Positions 13,583 to 21,916 of a DNA stretch of 64,000 nucleotides are shown here, one piece after another; within the stretch, counting starts at the first letter, position 1; every line of letters begins with the position of its first letter. The stretch lies in the NCBI RefSeq assembly GCF_900168205.1, contig NZ_FUZE01000004.1, positions 1 through 64,000 on the forward strand, in the 5' to 3' direction. This DNA is from Chryseobacterium balustinum. Its GTDB lineage: Bacteria > Bacteroidota > Bacteroidia > Flavobacteriales > Weeksellaceae. The notes below the pieces were generated by a model that ran no database searches, was not told where the DNA came from, and saw only the letters and a program-made list of their open reading frames with translations. The translations under genes were made by a program, and so were the position numbers.

Positions 13583-15391
13583 TTATTTTTGTAATTCCGG
13601 GATCATAATTTCATCTAAATTTATTTTAAAACCTTCTAATTGTTTTTGAATCTTATTTTTATCATTAACAAAGAAAGAAGTTGTTCTAAATAGAGTTTCG
13701 TAATACGCTATTCCTTCAAAAAGATTAGCTTTAAAAGCCTTCCATTTTTTAATTTGGGAATTGGTCAGCTCTCCTGAAAGATCTAAGATCTCTTTTCTTA
13801 AATGATCTACATACATTTTTAGCTCATTAATAAACATATTCGGTCGCTCGGTTTCAGGAAGAATATTTCTATTTCCATAAATATGCTGAATCATTTCCGA
13901 GAGGGAAACTTCTTTGTCAAAATAAGCCAAATTCGGTCCCGGACAAACAACAACTCCTTGCTTCTCCCCTTTTATTTCAATTCCCTGTTCTAAATATGCT
14001 GAATTTACCAAACCTACGCAAAGACAAGCTTTATCAGTGATTTCTTTTTTTCTGGATTCGAATTGTTTCTGAGTGATTTCACTTTTTACAGCTTCAAGAT
14101 CCGTCAGTTTAATGTCCTGATATTTTTTTGAAGCCGTACAAATTCCTTCTGGAGAATACTCTTTGCTCAATGCCAATAATTTTTTAGGACATGAACTTCC
14201 GAATTTATTTTTTGATTCTTTATAATGTTTCAAAATTTCATTTGAAGTTCCTTTCACTGTATTAAATGGAACTCCCAACGGAGAAATATTACTCAGGTAA
14301 TAATCATTTTGCTTTGATTTCGCCAAAAGATCTCGTGTTTCACGGTCTACTGATGTTGCTTCGGGAACCAATAAAAACGGCGACCCCCAACCAATACTGT
14401 CAACCTGATAATTTTCAAGAAGAAAATCATGTTCTTCAGAAGTTCCTACCCCACCCTGAACCGTAATTTTCATTTCTAAAGGTTTAGTCGGAATATATTT
14501 TTCCTTCTGCTCAAGCGCTTTAATCATTAAAGAATGCGACGAAGAAATCAATTCATTTTTTTTCAGTCTAAACTCTTCCATGATTGGGCCAAGTAGCAAA
14601 CCTTCTGTCGCAAAAGCATGGCCACCACAATTAAGTCCGGACTCTACTCTGTATTCTGAAACCCAAAGTCCTTTTTTAGCCAAAAAATTTCCCTGGATCA
14701 TTGCAGAACGGAAATCGCTTACTTTAAGAATGATCTTCTTTTTAATATAATTATTAGAGTCTGGAAAGAAGTCATTAAACTCTTCGATATAACTGTACAA
14801 ACGAGGATTCATCCCTGCAGAAAGCACCATTGAAGAAGTTATTTTACTTTTGGCAAATCCTCTGAGAGAAGCATGTGCATCATTGTAAATCACAGGAAGC
14901 TGTTCATTATTACGATAATTGTCTTTATCAACCTTTGTCATAATATTGACATCGATACTTCCGGGAGAAAGATTTTTCTCAACAAAATTTTTAATATTTA
15001 AAGCTATAGAATCACCTTGATTTAGAATATTCTGAAGTCCGGTTTTTAATTCTGAAGTATTGGGAAGCATGGTCATAAAATTCTTCAGAGCATCGGTATT
15101 TTTAGAAATTTCATCTTTAAAAGATTCAAACTTTTCTGTGACAATATCATCCATCATATCAAGGTAATCTTTAATTCTTTTGGCTCTGCAATCTTCTGTT
15201 TTAGAAGAAATTCCAAAATAATTAAGATTGAATTTTTTGCTGTAGAAATTTTTCATTTTTTCTACAATTTCGTCATCGATGATCGATATAACTGAAGAAA
15301 TTCCGTATTGTGCAACACGAATAGGGCTGTCTATCGTGTAAGATAATCCCATAACGGGAATATGAAAACTGTGTAAAGGTTTATTAATCAT
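13583..15391 (-). CDS. Conserved large protein with nitronate monooxygenase-like barrel, function unknown
   Basis: The open frame begins at 15418, but ATG 15391 (MINKPLHSFHIPVMGLSY) is a likely start, giving about 602 aa. The N-terminus (PVMGLSYTIDSPIRVAQYG) and a middle segment (VQGGVGTSEEHD, then SIGWGSPFLLVPEAT) resemble the first strand and the FMN-phosphate loops of FabK/2-nitropropane dioxygenase barrels. The C-terminal part has spaced cysteines (SSCPKK, GICTAS, ACLCVG, VVCPGP) that could bind metal or an Fe-S cluster. Long insertions separate these regions. No signal peptide; neighbours give no clue. I recognise a conserved Bacteroidota type but no function. Confidence 0.6.
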   Translation of the reverse strand: MINKPLHSFHIPVMGLSYTIDSPIRVAQYGISSVISIIDDEIVEKMKNFYSKKFNLNYFGISSKTEDCRAKRIKDYLDMMDDIVTEKFESFKDEISKNTDALKNFMTMLPNTSELKTGLQNILNQGDSIALNIKNFVEKNLSPGSIDVNIMTKVDKDNYRNNEQLPVIYNDAHASLRGFAKSKITSSMVLSAGMNPRLYSYIEEFNDFFPDSNNYIKKKIILKVSDFRSAMIQGNFLAKKGLWVSEYRVESGLNCGGHAFATEGLLLGPIMEEFRLKKNELISSSHSLMIKALEQKEKYIPTKPLEMKITVQGGVGTSEEHDFLLENYQVDSIGWGSPFLLVPEATSVDRETRDLLAKSKQNDYYLSNISPLGVPFNTVKGTSNEILKHYKESKNKFGSSCPKKLLALSKEYSPEGICTASKKYQDIKLTDLEAVKSEITQKQFESRKKEITDKACLCVGLVNSAYLEQGIEIKGEKQGVVVCPGPNLAYFDKEVSLSEMIQHIYGNRNILPETERPNMFINELKMYVDHLRKEILDLSGELTNSQIKKWKAFKANLFEGIAYYETLFRTTSFFVNDKNKIQKQLEGFKINLDEIMIPELQK

Positions 15392-15474
15392 TATTTTAAA
15401 CAATAAATTTACTCTCATATTTCTATGAAAGTGATAATGATCTGAAAACCTGTGAATTTGTATTAAATTCTTGG

Positions 15475-15505
15475 CAAATGTAAAAATTTAAACCTCACTA
15501 TGCAA
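15475..15505 (-). promoter_or_regulatory. Promoter of the 611-aa gene
   Basis: On the minus strand TTG (15505-15503) is followed after 20 bp by TACATTTG (15482-15475), a good Bacteroidota -33/-7 pair about 60-90 bp before the candidate start codons. Confidence 0.6.
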
Positions 15506-15681
15506 CAAATAATAATTTTAAATACCAATCTAATGCTGTACAATATTTAAAATAAAATAATTATACAAATTATTATGTATTTGTGATTTTATTGTTAAAA
15601 ATCATAACAATTTGGCATTTTTTTAAATTTATATTTATTAAATTTACGTTTTTAATTCCATAAATATTTTATCACTTAATA

Positions 15682-17109
15682 ATGTTTGAGTTTAGAAAAA
15701 CACTCTTATTACTTATTATATTTTTAAGTTTTTTGGCTACCGCCCAGCAAAAACTGACCGCCAAAGAGCTGAAAGCCAAAATCAGCAACAATACCAAGCT
15801 TTATAAAGTTAATATTGATGAAGCATATAAAGAGCTAAACAAACTTCTTAAGCAGTCTGTAATTTTGAAAGATTCTATTTCAGAGATGAAAATTCTCGAT
15901 AGGAAGTGTAGGTATTTTTATAGTAAAAATATGATGGACAGCCTGATCATCACCAGTGAAAATCTTAGAAAAAAATCGAGTTTGTATAAAGATATTTATT
16001 TTGAAGCAATGTCTAATATTTATATTGCAGAAATATATTCTATCAACAAATTCCCTGATAAAGCGATTGCCTACCTTAACTCTGCTTACAAGATTCTGCA
16101 GAAAGGTAATGCAAACAGCGAAAGAATTTTCTATGCAAAAGCTAATGTACTCAGCAGTTTTGCCAATATATATTTAGATAAAAATCAACCTAAAGAAGCT
16201 GCAAAAAAAATATATGAGCAAATAGAAAGCGGAAAACAATTAAAAAACAAATACGAACGTGATAATTTTCAGTATCTAAATTATGCTAATCTCGCAAATA
16301 TTTACAGCCAGATAAATGCTGATTCGGCTTATCATTATGCTAAAAAATCAATTTTAATAAAGCCTGGAGATATTATTGACGACAAATCGATGATTGATAA
16401 TTACTCTGTAATCGGAAAAGTTTATAAGAATAAAGGAAATTATGAAAGTGCTTTAAAAAACTTCCACAAAGCACTTCTTATCAGCAAAAAAACCGGAACT
16501 GAAATTAACACCAATCAGATATATCATTCTCTAAAAGAAATTTATGAAATTCTCAAAGTAAATGACAGTATAAATTTTTACGGAAATAAAATTGAGCAAT
16601 ACGAGCTGAAAGCTTTGAAAAGTAAATACAATTCTTTGCAGGAAGTTATCAATAAAGATAAAAAAGAACATGAAAATTCTCAAAATGATTTATGGTATTG
16701 GGTTGTTCCAGCTTTAGCAGCTATTGCTACAGTTCTCTTTTTTACGATAAAAAGAAAAGGTGAAAAAAAGCATGAAACGATAAATGAAAATCAAATAAAG
16801 CCGGAAATCAATCTCAGTGAAGCGTATCATGATTTGATGGAGCTTTTAGAAAAAAGAGATCCTGCGTTTATTTTTGCATTTGAGAATATCTATCCTGATT
16901 TTTCGTCTAAGCTCTTAGCAAAAAGTACAGATTTACAACAATCAGAAATAGAATTCTGTGCCCTTTTAAAAATGAAATTGACCACCAAAGAAATTGCTAA
17001 AATCAGTTTTATAGAAACACGAACGGTTCAGAATAAGAAATACCGAATTAGAAAAAAATTAGATATTCCTCAGAATGTCGACATCTATCATTGGATAGAT
17101 CAAATTTGA
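15682..17109 (+). CDS. Membrane-anchored TPR regulator with LuxR-like HTH
   Basis: 475 aa. Signal/anchor sequence at 1-21 (ending LATAQQ), TPR-like helical repeats from about 35 to 290 (for example YKNKGNYESALKNFHKALLI), a membrane helix at about 343-358 (WVVPALAAIATVLFF) and a C-terminal helix-turn-helix of the LuxR/GerE kind (SEIEFCALLKMKLTTKEIAK, then TRTVQNKKYRIRKKL). The layout puts the TPR domain in the periplasm and the DNA-binding domain in the cytoplasm, a one-component sensor common in Flavobacteriia. Ligand and targets are unknown. It has its own terminator. Confidence 0.82.
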   Translation: MFEFRKTLLLLIIFLSFLATAQQKLTAKELKAKISNNTKLYKVNIDEAYKELNKLLKQSVILKDSISEMKILDRKCRYFYSKNMMDSLIITSENLRKKSSLYKDIYFEAMSNIYIAEIYSINKFPDKAIAYLNSAYKILQKGNANSERIFYAKANVLSSFANIYLDKNQPKEAAKKIYEQIESGKQLKNKYERDNFQYLNYANLANIYSQINADSAYHYAKKSILIKPGDIIDDKSMIDNYSVIGKVYKNKGNYESALKNFHKALLISKKTGTEINTNQIYHSLKEIYEILKVNDSINFYGNKIEQYELKALKSKYNSLQEVINKDKKEHENSQNDLWYWVVPALAAIATVLFFTIKRKGEKKHETINENQIKPEINLSEAYHDLMELLEKRDPAFIFAFENIYPDFSSKLLAKSTDLQQSEIEFCALLKMKLTTKEIAKISFIETRTVQNKKYRIRKKLDIPQNVDIYHWIDQI

Positions 17110-17185
17110 ATTTCATTTTTTCTCTATTGCCTTGTAATGTAAATTAAGAGATGTAAATCGTAAAAAAGTAATTAAATTCAGAAGA

Positions 17186-17219
17186 GTAAGGCTTTGATTT
17201 TTCAAAGTCTTATTTTTTT
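17186..17219 (+). terminator. Terminator after the TPR/LuxR gene
   Basis: Arms TAAG-CTTTGA and TCAAAG-CTTA with one mismatch, a TTTT loop and a run of seven T. Confidence 0.75.
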
Positions 17220-17266
17220 GTTTAATCTAAATTAGTTTACAAATATTTTATATGAATTAAAATAAG

Positions 17267-17274
17267 TATATTTG
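17267..17274 (+). promoter_or_regulatory. Promoter -7 box of the carotenoid operon
   Basis: TATATTTG matches TAnnTTTG, 24 bp before the ATG at 17298. It overlaps the upstream GTG at 17274, so translation cannot begin there and the ATG at 17298 is the start. Confidence 0.6.
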
Positions 17275-17297
17275 TGTACTATTTAAATAATTTAGAC

Positions 17298-17969
17298 ATG
17301 AATTATAATTTAGCAAAAGACGTAATTCAATTGCTTGAACAATTTGATTCTGAAAACAAAAAACTACAATACACTTCTGATATTGAAGGATTTAAAACCT
17401 GGGTTCAGCATCATCAAAATAAGAAAACTCCTACTCAAAAAAATATTGTTTGGGAAGGAAAAGAAAGTGGAAGAAGTCCAGAAAGCGTAATCAGCACTCT
17501 GCTCGTTCATATGAATCGTTATGCAAAAACATATTCAAAATCTGCGATTGCCGGTTCAGAATTTTCGACTCAGGAAGAATTTATCTACCTAATTAATTTA
17601 AAATCTTTTGGTGAAATGTCAAAAACCGAATTAATTAAAAAAAATATTCAAGATAAACCTGTCGGAAACCTCATCATTACTCGTTTAATTAAAAATGAAT
17701 GGGTAAAACAAACAGATTCTAAAACAGATAAAAGAACAAAAATTATTGCAATTACTCAAAAAGGGCTCGACGCGCTTGAAAAACAAATGGCAAACATCCG
17801 AAATGCCACTAAAATTGTTAGTGGTAATCTTAATGAAGAGGAAAAATATACTCTAATTGAACTTTTACATAAACTTGATCATTTCCATAATCCGATTTTT
17901 GGCAGAAATATTGACAGCGCAAATTTAATAGATACGGTCTTTAGAGAAAATTCATTTAATGATAATTAA
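17298..17969 (+). CDS. MarR family regulator of the carotenoid operon
   Basis: About 223 aa from ATG 17298. The winged helix-turn-helix is central: FSTQEEFIYLINLKSFGEMS, then TELIKKNIQDKPVGNLIITRLIKNEW (recognition helix) and the wing KTDKRTKIIAITQKG. It is first in the operon and ends 2 bp before crtI. A MarR gene at the head of a crt cluster recurs in Bacteroidota, so it probably controls pigment synthesis; whether as repressor, and with what effector (oxidant, light product), is not known. An extra ~70 N-terminal residues precede the usual MarR fold. Confidence 0.87.
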   Translation: MNYNLAKDVIQLLEQFDSENKKLQYTSDIEGFKTWVQHHQNKKTPTQKNIVWEGKESGRSPESVISTLLVHMNRYAKTYSKSAIAGSEFSTQEEFIYLINLKSFGEMSKTELIKKNIQDKPVGNLIITRLIKNEWVKQTDSKTDKRTKIIAITQKGLDALEKQMANIRNATKIVSGNLNEEEKYTLIELLHKLDHFHNPIFGRNIDSANLIDTVFRENSFNDN

Positions 17970-17971
17970 GT

Positions 17972-19438
17972 ATGATTAAAAAAATAGCGGTTATCGGTTC
18001 AGGGTTTTCAGGGCTATCTGCGGCAGCTTATGCAGCCAAAAGCGGTCATGAAGTTCATATTTTTGAAAAGAACAACAGTTTGGGAGGAAGAGCCAGACAA
18101 TTTACCACCGATAATGGTTATGTTTTTGATATGGGGCCAAGTTGGTATTGGATGCCAGATATTATTGAAGATTTCTTTAATGATTTTTGGAAAACTTCAT
18201 CAGATTATTATGAATTGATATCCTTAAACCCTCAATTTGAAATGGTTTTCTCTGACGGAATTATGGCAATTCCACAAGATTATTCAGAAATGAGAGATCT
18301 TTTTGAAAATATTGAAAAAGGAGCAGCCGAAAAGCTGGACGAGTTCATGGAAGACGCAAAGTATAAATATGAAGTCGGCATGAAAGATTTCGTGACCAAA
18401 CCTTGTCATTCATGGTTTGAATTTGTTTCTCCTAAGATTGCTAAAAGTGCTTTAAAGCTTGATTTATTATCAAATTTCCATCGTTTTGTAAGAAAATATT
18501 TTTCAAATCCTAAACTGATTATGTTAATGGAATTTCCGGTTATTTTTCTCGGAGCCGCACCAAAAGATATTCCAGCCTTATACAGTCTAATGAATTATGG
18601 CGGTTATAAATTGGGAACCTGGTATCCGATGGGAGGTTTTTATAAAGTCATTGAAGCCATGTCTGAAATTGCAAAAGAACAAGGCGCTCAGTTTCATTTA
18701 AATTCAAATGTTGATGAAATTAAAATTAAAGATGGTAAAGCGCAATCAATTGTTGTCAACGGTTCAGAAATTGAGTTTGATAGCATAATTGCTTCTTCGG
18801 ATTATCATCATACAGAAAAGAATTTAATTCAAAAAGAATATCAAAATTACAATGAAGATTATTGGAAGAAAAAAGTTTTCGCACCATCCTGTCTTATTTA
18901 TTATTTAGGATTTAACGAAAAAATTCAGAATCTAAAACATCATACTTTATTTTTTGAAAACGATCTCGAACTTCATACTTCTGAAATTTACGAAGATAAA
19001 AAATGGCCTACAAAACCTTTATTTTATGCTTGTTGTCCGTCAAAAACAGATAAAAATGTAGCTCCTGAAAATTGCGAAAATGTATTTCTTTTATTGCCAA
19101 TCGCAATAGGAATTGAAGATAACGAAGAAATCAGAGAAAAATATTTTCTCGAAATGATTGAGAGGCTTGAAAAACATACCAAATCATCAAATCTTTTATC
19201 AAAAATCGACTATAAAAAGAGCTATTGCATCAATGATTTCAAAAAAGATTACAATGCGTATCAAGGAAATGCTTACGGTTTAGCCAACACGCTGAATCAG
19301 ACCGCAGTTTTGAAACCTTCACTAAGAAATAAAAAAGTAAAAAATCTTTTTTACACAGGTCAGCTCACCGTTCCCGGACCGGGAGTACCTCCTTCAATTA
19401 TTTCAGGAAAAATAGCCGCAACCGAAGCAACTAAATAA
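17972..19438 (+). CDS. crtI: Phytoene desaturase
   Basis: 488 aa FAD enzyme that converts phytoene to lycopene by successive dehydrogenation at the membrane. The N-terminal dinucleotide fold is clear (AVIGSGFSGLSAAAYAAKSG, then EKNNSLGGRARQF), the YVFDMGPSWYWMPD substrate region follows, and the C-terminal signature ends TGQLTVPGPGVPPSIISGK. Length is normal. It follows the MarR gene by 2 bp and precedes crtB by 9 bp, so they are co-transcribed. Confidence 0.96.
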   Translation: MIKKIAVIGSGFSGLSAAAYAAKSGHEVHIFEKNNSLGGRARQFTTDNGYVFDMGPSWYWMPDIIEDFFNDFWKTSSDYYELISLNPQFEMVFSDGIMAIPQDYSEMRDLFENIEKGAAEKLDEFMEDAKYKYEVGMKDFVTKPCHSWFEFVSPKIAKSALKLDLLSNFHRFVRKYFSNPKLIMLMEFPVIFLGAAPKDIPALYSLMNYGGYKLGTWYPMGGFYKVIEAMSEIAKEQGAQFHLNSNVDEIKIKDGKAQSIVVNGSEIEFDSIIASSDYHHTEKNLIQKEYQNYNEDYWKKKVFAPSCLIYYLGFNEKIQNLKHHTLFFENDLELHTSEIYEDKKWPTKPLFYACCPSKTDKNVAPENCENVFLLLPIAIGIEDNEEIREKYFLEMIERLEKHTKSSNLLSKIDYKKSYCINDFKKDYNAYQGNAYGLANTLNQTAVLKPSLRNKKVKNLFYTGQLTVPGPGVPPSIISGKIAATEATK

Positions 19439-19447
19439 CCAAAGAAT

Positions 19448-20284
19448 ATGAAAAAACTTTTCGATGAACTTTCTTACAAGATAAGCAAACAAACCACAAA
19501 ACAATACAGCACGAGTTTTTCTTTGGGAATTTTGGCACTGTCCCCAAAAATAAGAAATTCTATTTACGCCATCTACGGATATGTAAGATTGGCGGATGAA
19601 ATTGTCGACAGCTTTCATGGTTTTGATCGTACTACTCTTTTAGCTAGATTTCGTGAGCAAACCAATCAGGCTTTAGAAGAAAAAATTTCTTTAAACCCAA
19701 TTTTGCAGGCATTTCAGGAGACTATTCACCGATACAAAATCGATGTAAAGTTGATTAATCAGTTTCTTAAAAGTATGGAAATGGATTTACAGAAAATCGA
19801 TTATGACTCTGAACTTTATAAAGAATATATTCTCGGTTCTGCAGAAGTTGTCGGCTTAATGTGTCTTCATATTTTTGTAGATGGAAATAAAGAAAAATAT
19901 AATGAACTGAAACCTTCTGCAATGAAACTGGGTTCAGCTTTTCAGAAAGTAAATTTTCTTCGTGATATGAAAGATGATTATCAGATTTTGGGACGCACTT
20001 ATTTTCCAAATGTTGATATTTCTTACTTTGATAATGTGGTAAAGTCTCAAATTGAAAAAGAAATTTATGCCGAATTTGAAGAAGCTTTAGAAGGCATCAA
20101 AAAACTTCCGAATTCTTCAAGATTTGGTGTTTATCTGGCTTATCGATATTACATCTCTCTTTTCAGAAAAATAAAAAAAACCTCTGCCAATAAAATTATC
20201 AATCAAAGAATCAGAATATCAAACGGTAGAAAATTTTCTTTGATGATGAGCAGTTATGTGCAATACAAAATGTCTTTTCTCTAA
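19448..20284 (+). CDS. crtB: Phytoene synthase
   Basis: 278 aa. It condenses two geranylgeranyl diphosphates to phytoene. Both aspartate-rich motifs that bind the diphosphate through magnesium are present: VRLADEIVDSFH and NFLRDMKDDYQILGRTYFP. The N-terminus (SKQTTKQYSTSFSLGI) is typical. No GGPP synthase gene is in the window, so the precursor must be made elsewhere. Confidence 0.95.
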   Translation: MKKLFDELSYKISKQTTKQYSTSFSLGILALSPKIRNSIYAIYGYVRLADEIVDSFHGFDRTTLLARFREQTNQALEEKISLNPILQAFQETIHRYKIDVKLINQFLKSMEMDLQKIDYDSELYKEYILGSAEVVGLMCLHIFVDGNKEKYNELKPSAMKLGSAFQKVNFLRDMKDDYQILGRTYFPNVDISYFDNVVKSQIEKEIYAEFEEALEGIKKLPNSSRFGVYLAYRYYISLFRKIKKTSANKIINQRIRISNGRKFSLMMSSYVQYKMSFL

Positions 20285-20301
20285 AAATATAAATCTAAAA
20301 A

Positions 20302-20763
20302 ATGGTACATCAACTTCAGCGTCAACAACAACTTAATTGCGATATACAAACTGCCTGGAAATTTTTCTCTTCGGCAAATAATCTTTCAGAAATTACTCCG
20401 AAAGATATGAACTTTGTGGTGAGAACTCAGCTTTCTGATGCTGAAATTTATGAGGGAATGCTGATTGATTATTATGTTTCGCCTCTTTTGGGAATAAAAC
20501 TAAACTGGCAAACCGAAATTACGGAAGTTAATTTTCAGAAAAGCTTTACAGACTTTCAGAAGAAAGGTCCATTTAAACTATGGAATCATTTTCATGAATT
20601 TATTCTGAACGATAAAGGTGTTTTGATGATGGATACCGTAAGTTACGAATTACCTTTCGGGTTTTTAGGAGAAATTGCACACAGTGTAATGGTAAAGAAA
20701 AAATTGGAACATATTTTCGATTACCGATTTAAAATTTTAGAAGAAACATTTAATAAAAAATAG
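20302..20763 (+). CDS. SRPBCC family protein of the carotenoid cluster
   Basis: 153 aa single-domain START/Bet v1-like fold (opening HQLQRQQQLNCDIQTAWKFFSSANNLSEITP, cavity-forming beta strands, C-terminal helix). No catalytic motif. Members are regularly found between crtB and crtZ in Bacteroidota, which suggests binding or handing over of a hydrophobic pigment or intermediate, but no reaction is established here. It is 17 bp after crtB and 1 bp before crtZ. Confidence 0.8.
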   Translation: MVHQLQRQQQLNCDIQTAWKFFSSANNLSEITPKDMNFVVRTQLSDAEIYEGMLIDYYVSPLLGIKLNWQTEITEVNFQKSFTDFQKKGPFKLWNHFHEFILNDKGVLMMDTVSYELPFGFLGEIAHSVMVKKKLEHIFDYRFKILEETFNKK

Positions 20764-20764
20764 A

Positions 20765-21223
20765 ATGAATTTTTTAATTGTTGTAGCTACATTTTTTATG
20801 ATGGAAGGAATTACCTGGTTAGTTCACAAATACATTATGCATGGTTTTTTGTGGACGCTTCACCGAGATCATCACGATCACAGCAACGAAGGACATATGG
20901 AAAGAAATGATTATTTCTTCGCCATTTTCGCTATTCCCACAATTGCATTAATGTACTATGGAACGATTAATAATTTCAATATTTATTTCTATATCGCTCT
21001 TGGAATAACGATCTATGGAATGGCTTATTTTTTTGTACACGATATCTTTATTCATCAGCGTTTTAAGATTTTAAAGAATACAAAAAATCCTTATTTACTG
21101 GCCATTCGAAGAGGTCACAAACAGCATCACAAACATACAGGAAAAGAGCATGGCGAATGCTTTGGTTTTCTCTGGGTTCCTGTGAAGTATTTCAAAATGT
21201 TTTTTAATAAAAATAAAGCATAA
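20765..21223 (+). CDS. crtZ: Beta-carotene hydroxylase
   Basis: 152 aa membrane di-iron hydroxylase of the fatty acid hydroxylase family. The histidine clusters are complete: HKYIMHG, HRDHHDH, HDIFIHQRF and HKQHHKHTGKEH. Four hydrophobic segments anchor it. It adds hydroxyl groups to the beta rings, giving zeaxanthin from beta-carotene. Gene abuts the lycopene cyclase gene (next start at 21224), indicating translational coupling. Confidence 0.94.
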   Translation: MNFLIVVATFFMMEGITWLVHKYIMHGFLWTLHRDHHDHSNEGHMERNDYFFAIFAIPTIALMYYGTINNFNIYFYIALGITIYGMAYFFVHDIFIHQRFKILKNTKNPYLLAIRRGHKQHHKHTGKEHGECFGFLWVPVKYFKMFFNKNKA

Positions 21224-21916
21224 ATGTGGCAGTACACGTATTTAGCAATTAACTTTTTCACGATAATTATCTGTTTTATATTTTCTTTTCATCCGAAAAT
21301 TAAATTTCACAGGCATTTTAAAGCTTTTTTGCTTTCCTCAATCATTGTTGCTCTATTTTTTATTGCATGGGATGTTTGGTTCACCGCAAATGGAGTTTGG
21401 TGGTTTAATGATAAATATTTAATTGGCAAACGACTTTTCCGACTTCCGATTGAGGAATTATTGTTTTTTATCTGCATTCCATTTTCATGTGTATTTACGT
21501 ATTTTTGTTTAGATAAATTCTTTAAACTAGACTGGAAACCTTCTGTTGAAAAGGTTTTTGTACTTATTTCAATTATTTCTTGCCTGATTTTGGCTATTCT
21601 ATTTAGAGATAAAATATATTCTTTCGTTACTTTTTTAACGACAGCAATCACTCTAATTATTCTCTATTTTGTTTTGAAAGTAAAATGGATTGGTAAAGCT
21701 TCTTTTATTTATTTGATTTTGATGCCCGGATTTTTAGCCGTAAACGGAATTCTCACCGGAACCGGACTCGATTCTCCCATTGTTAATTACAACCCAAAAG
21801 ATTTTATAGGTTTCAGAATTTTAACGATTCCTATTGAAGATACAGTGTATGGTTACGAAATGATTCTGTGGAATCTTTTCTTCTTTCAAAAATTTAAAAA
21901 AGATGAGCAAAATTAA
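21224..21916 (+). CDS. Lycopene cyclase (CrtYcd type)
   Basis: 230 aa with six or seven membrane helices, matching the fused heterodimer-type lycopene cyclase domain. Paired repeats are seen: WWFNDKYLIGKRLFRLPIEELLFF in the first half and the matching RILTIPIEDTVYGYEM in the second, each with the acidic PIEE/PIED motif expected at the active site. It closes the ends of lycopene to beta rings. Its end overlaps the photolyase start by 14 bp. Confidence 0.9.
   Translation: MWQYTYLAINFFTIIICFIFSFHPKIKFHRHFKAFLLSSIIVALFFIAWDVWFTANGVWWFNDKYLIGKRLFRLPIEELLFFICIPFSCVFTYFCLDKFFKLDWKPSVEKVFVLISIISCLILAILFRDKIYSFVTFLTTAITLIILYFVLKVKWIGKASFIYLILMPGFLAVNGILTGTGLDSPIVNYNPKDFIGFRILTIPIEDTVYGYEMILWNLFFFQKFKKDEQN

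Noticed and set aside
15610..15630. TTTGGCATTTTTTTAAA before the TPR/LuxR gene as a sigma-54 promoter
   Set aside because: No TTGC/TTGT at the -12 spacing.
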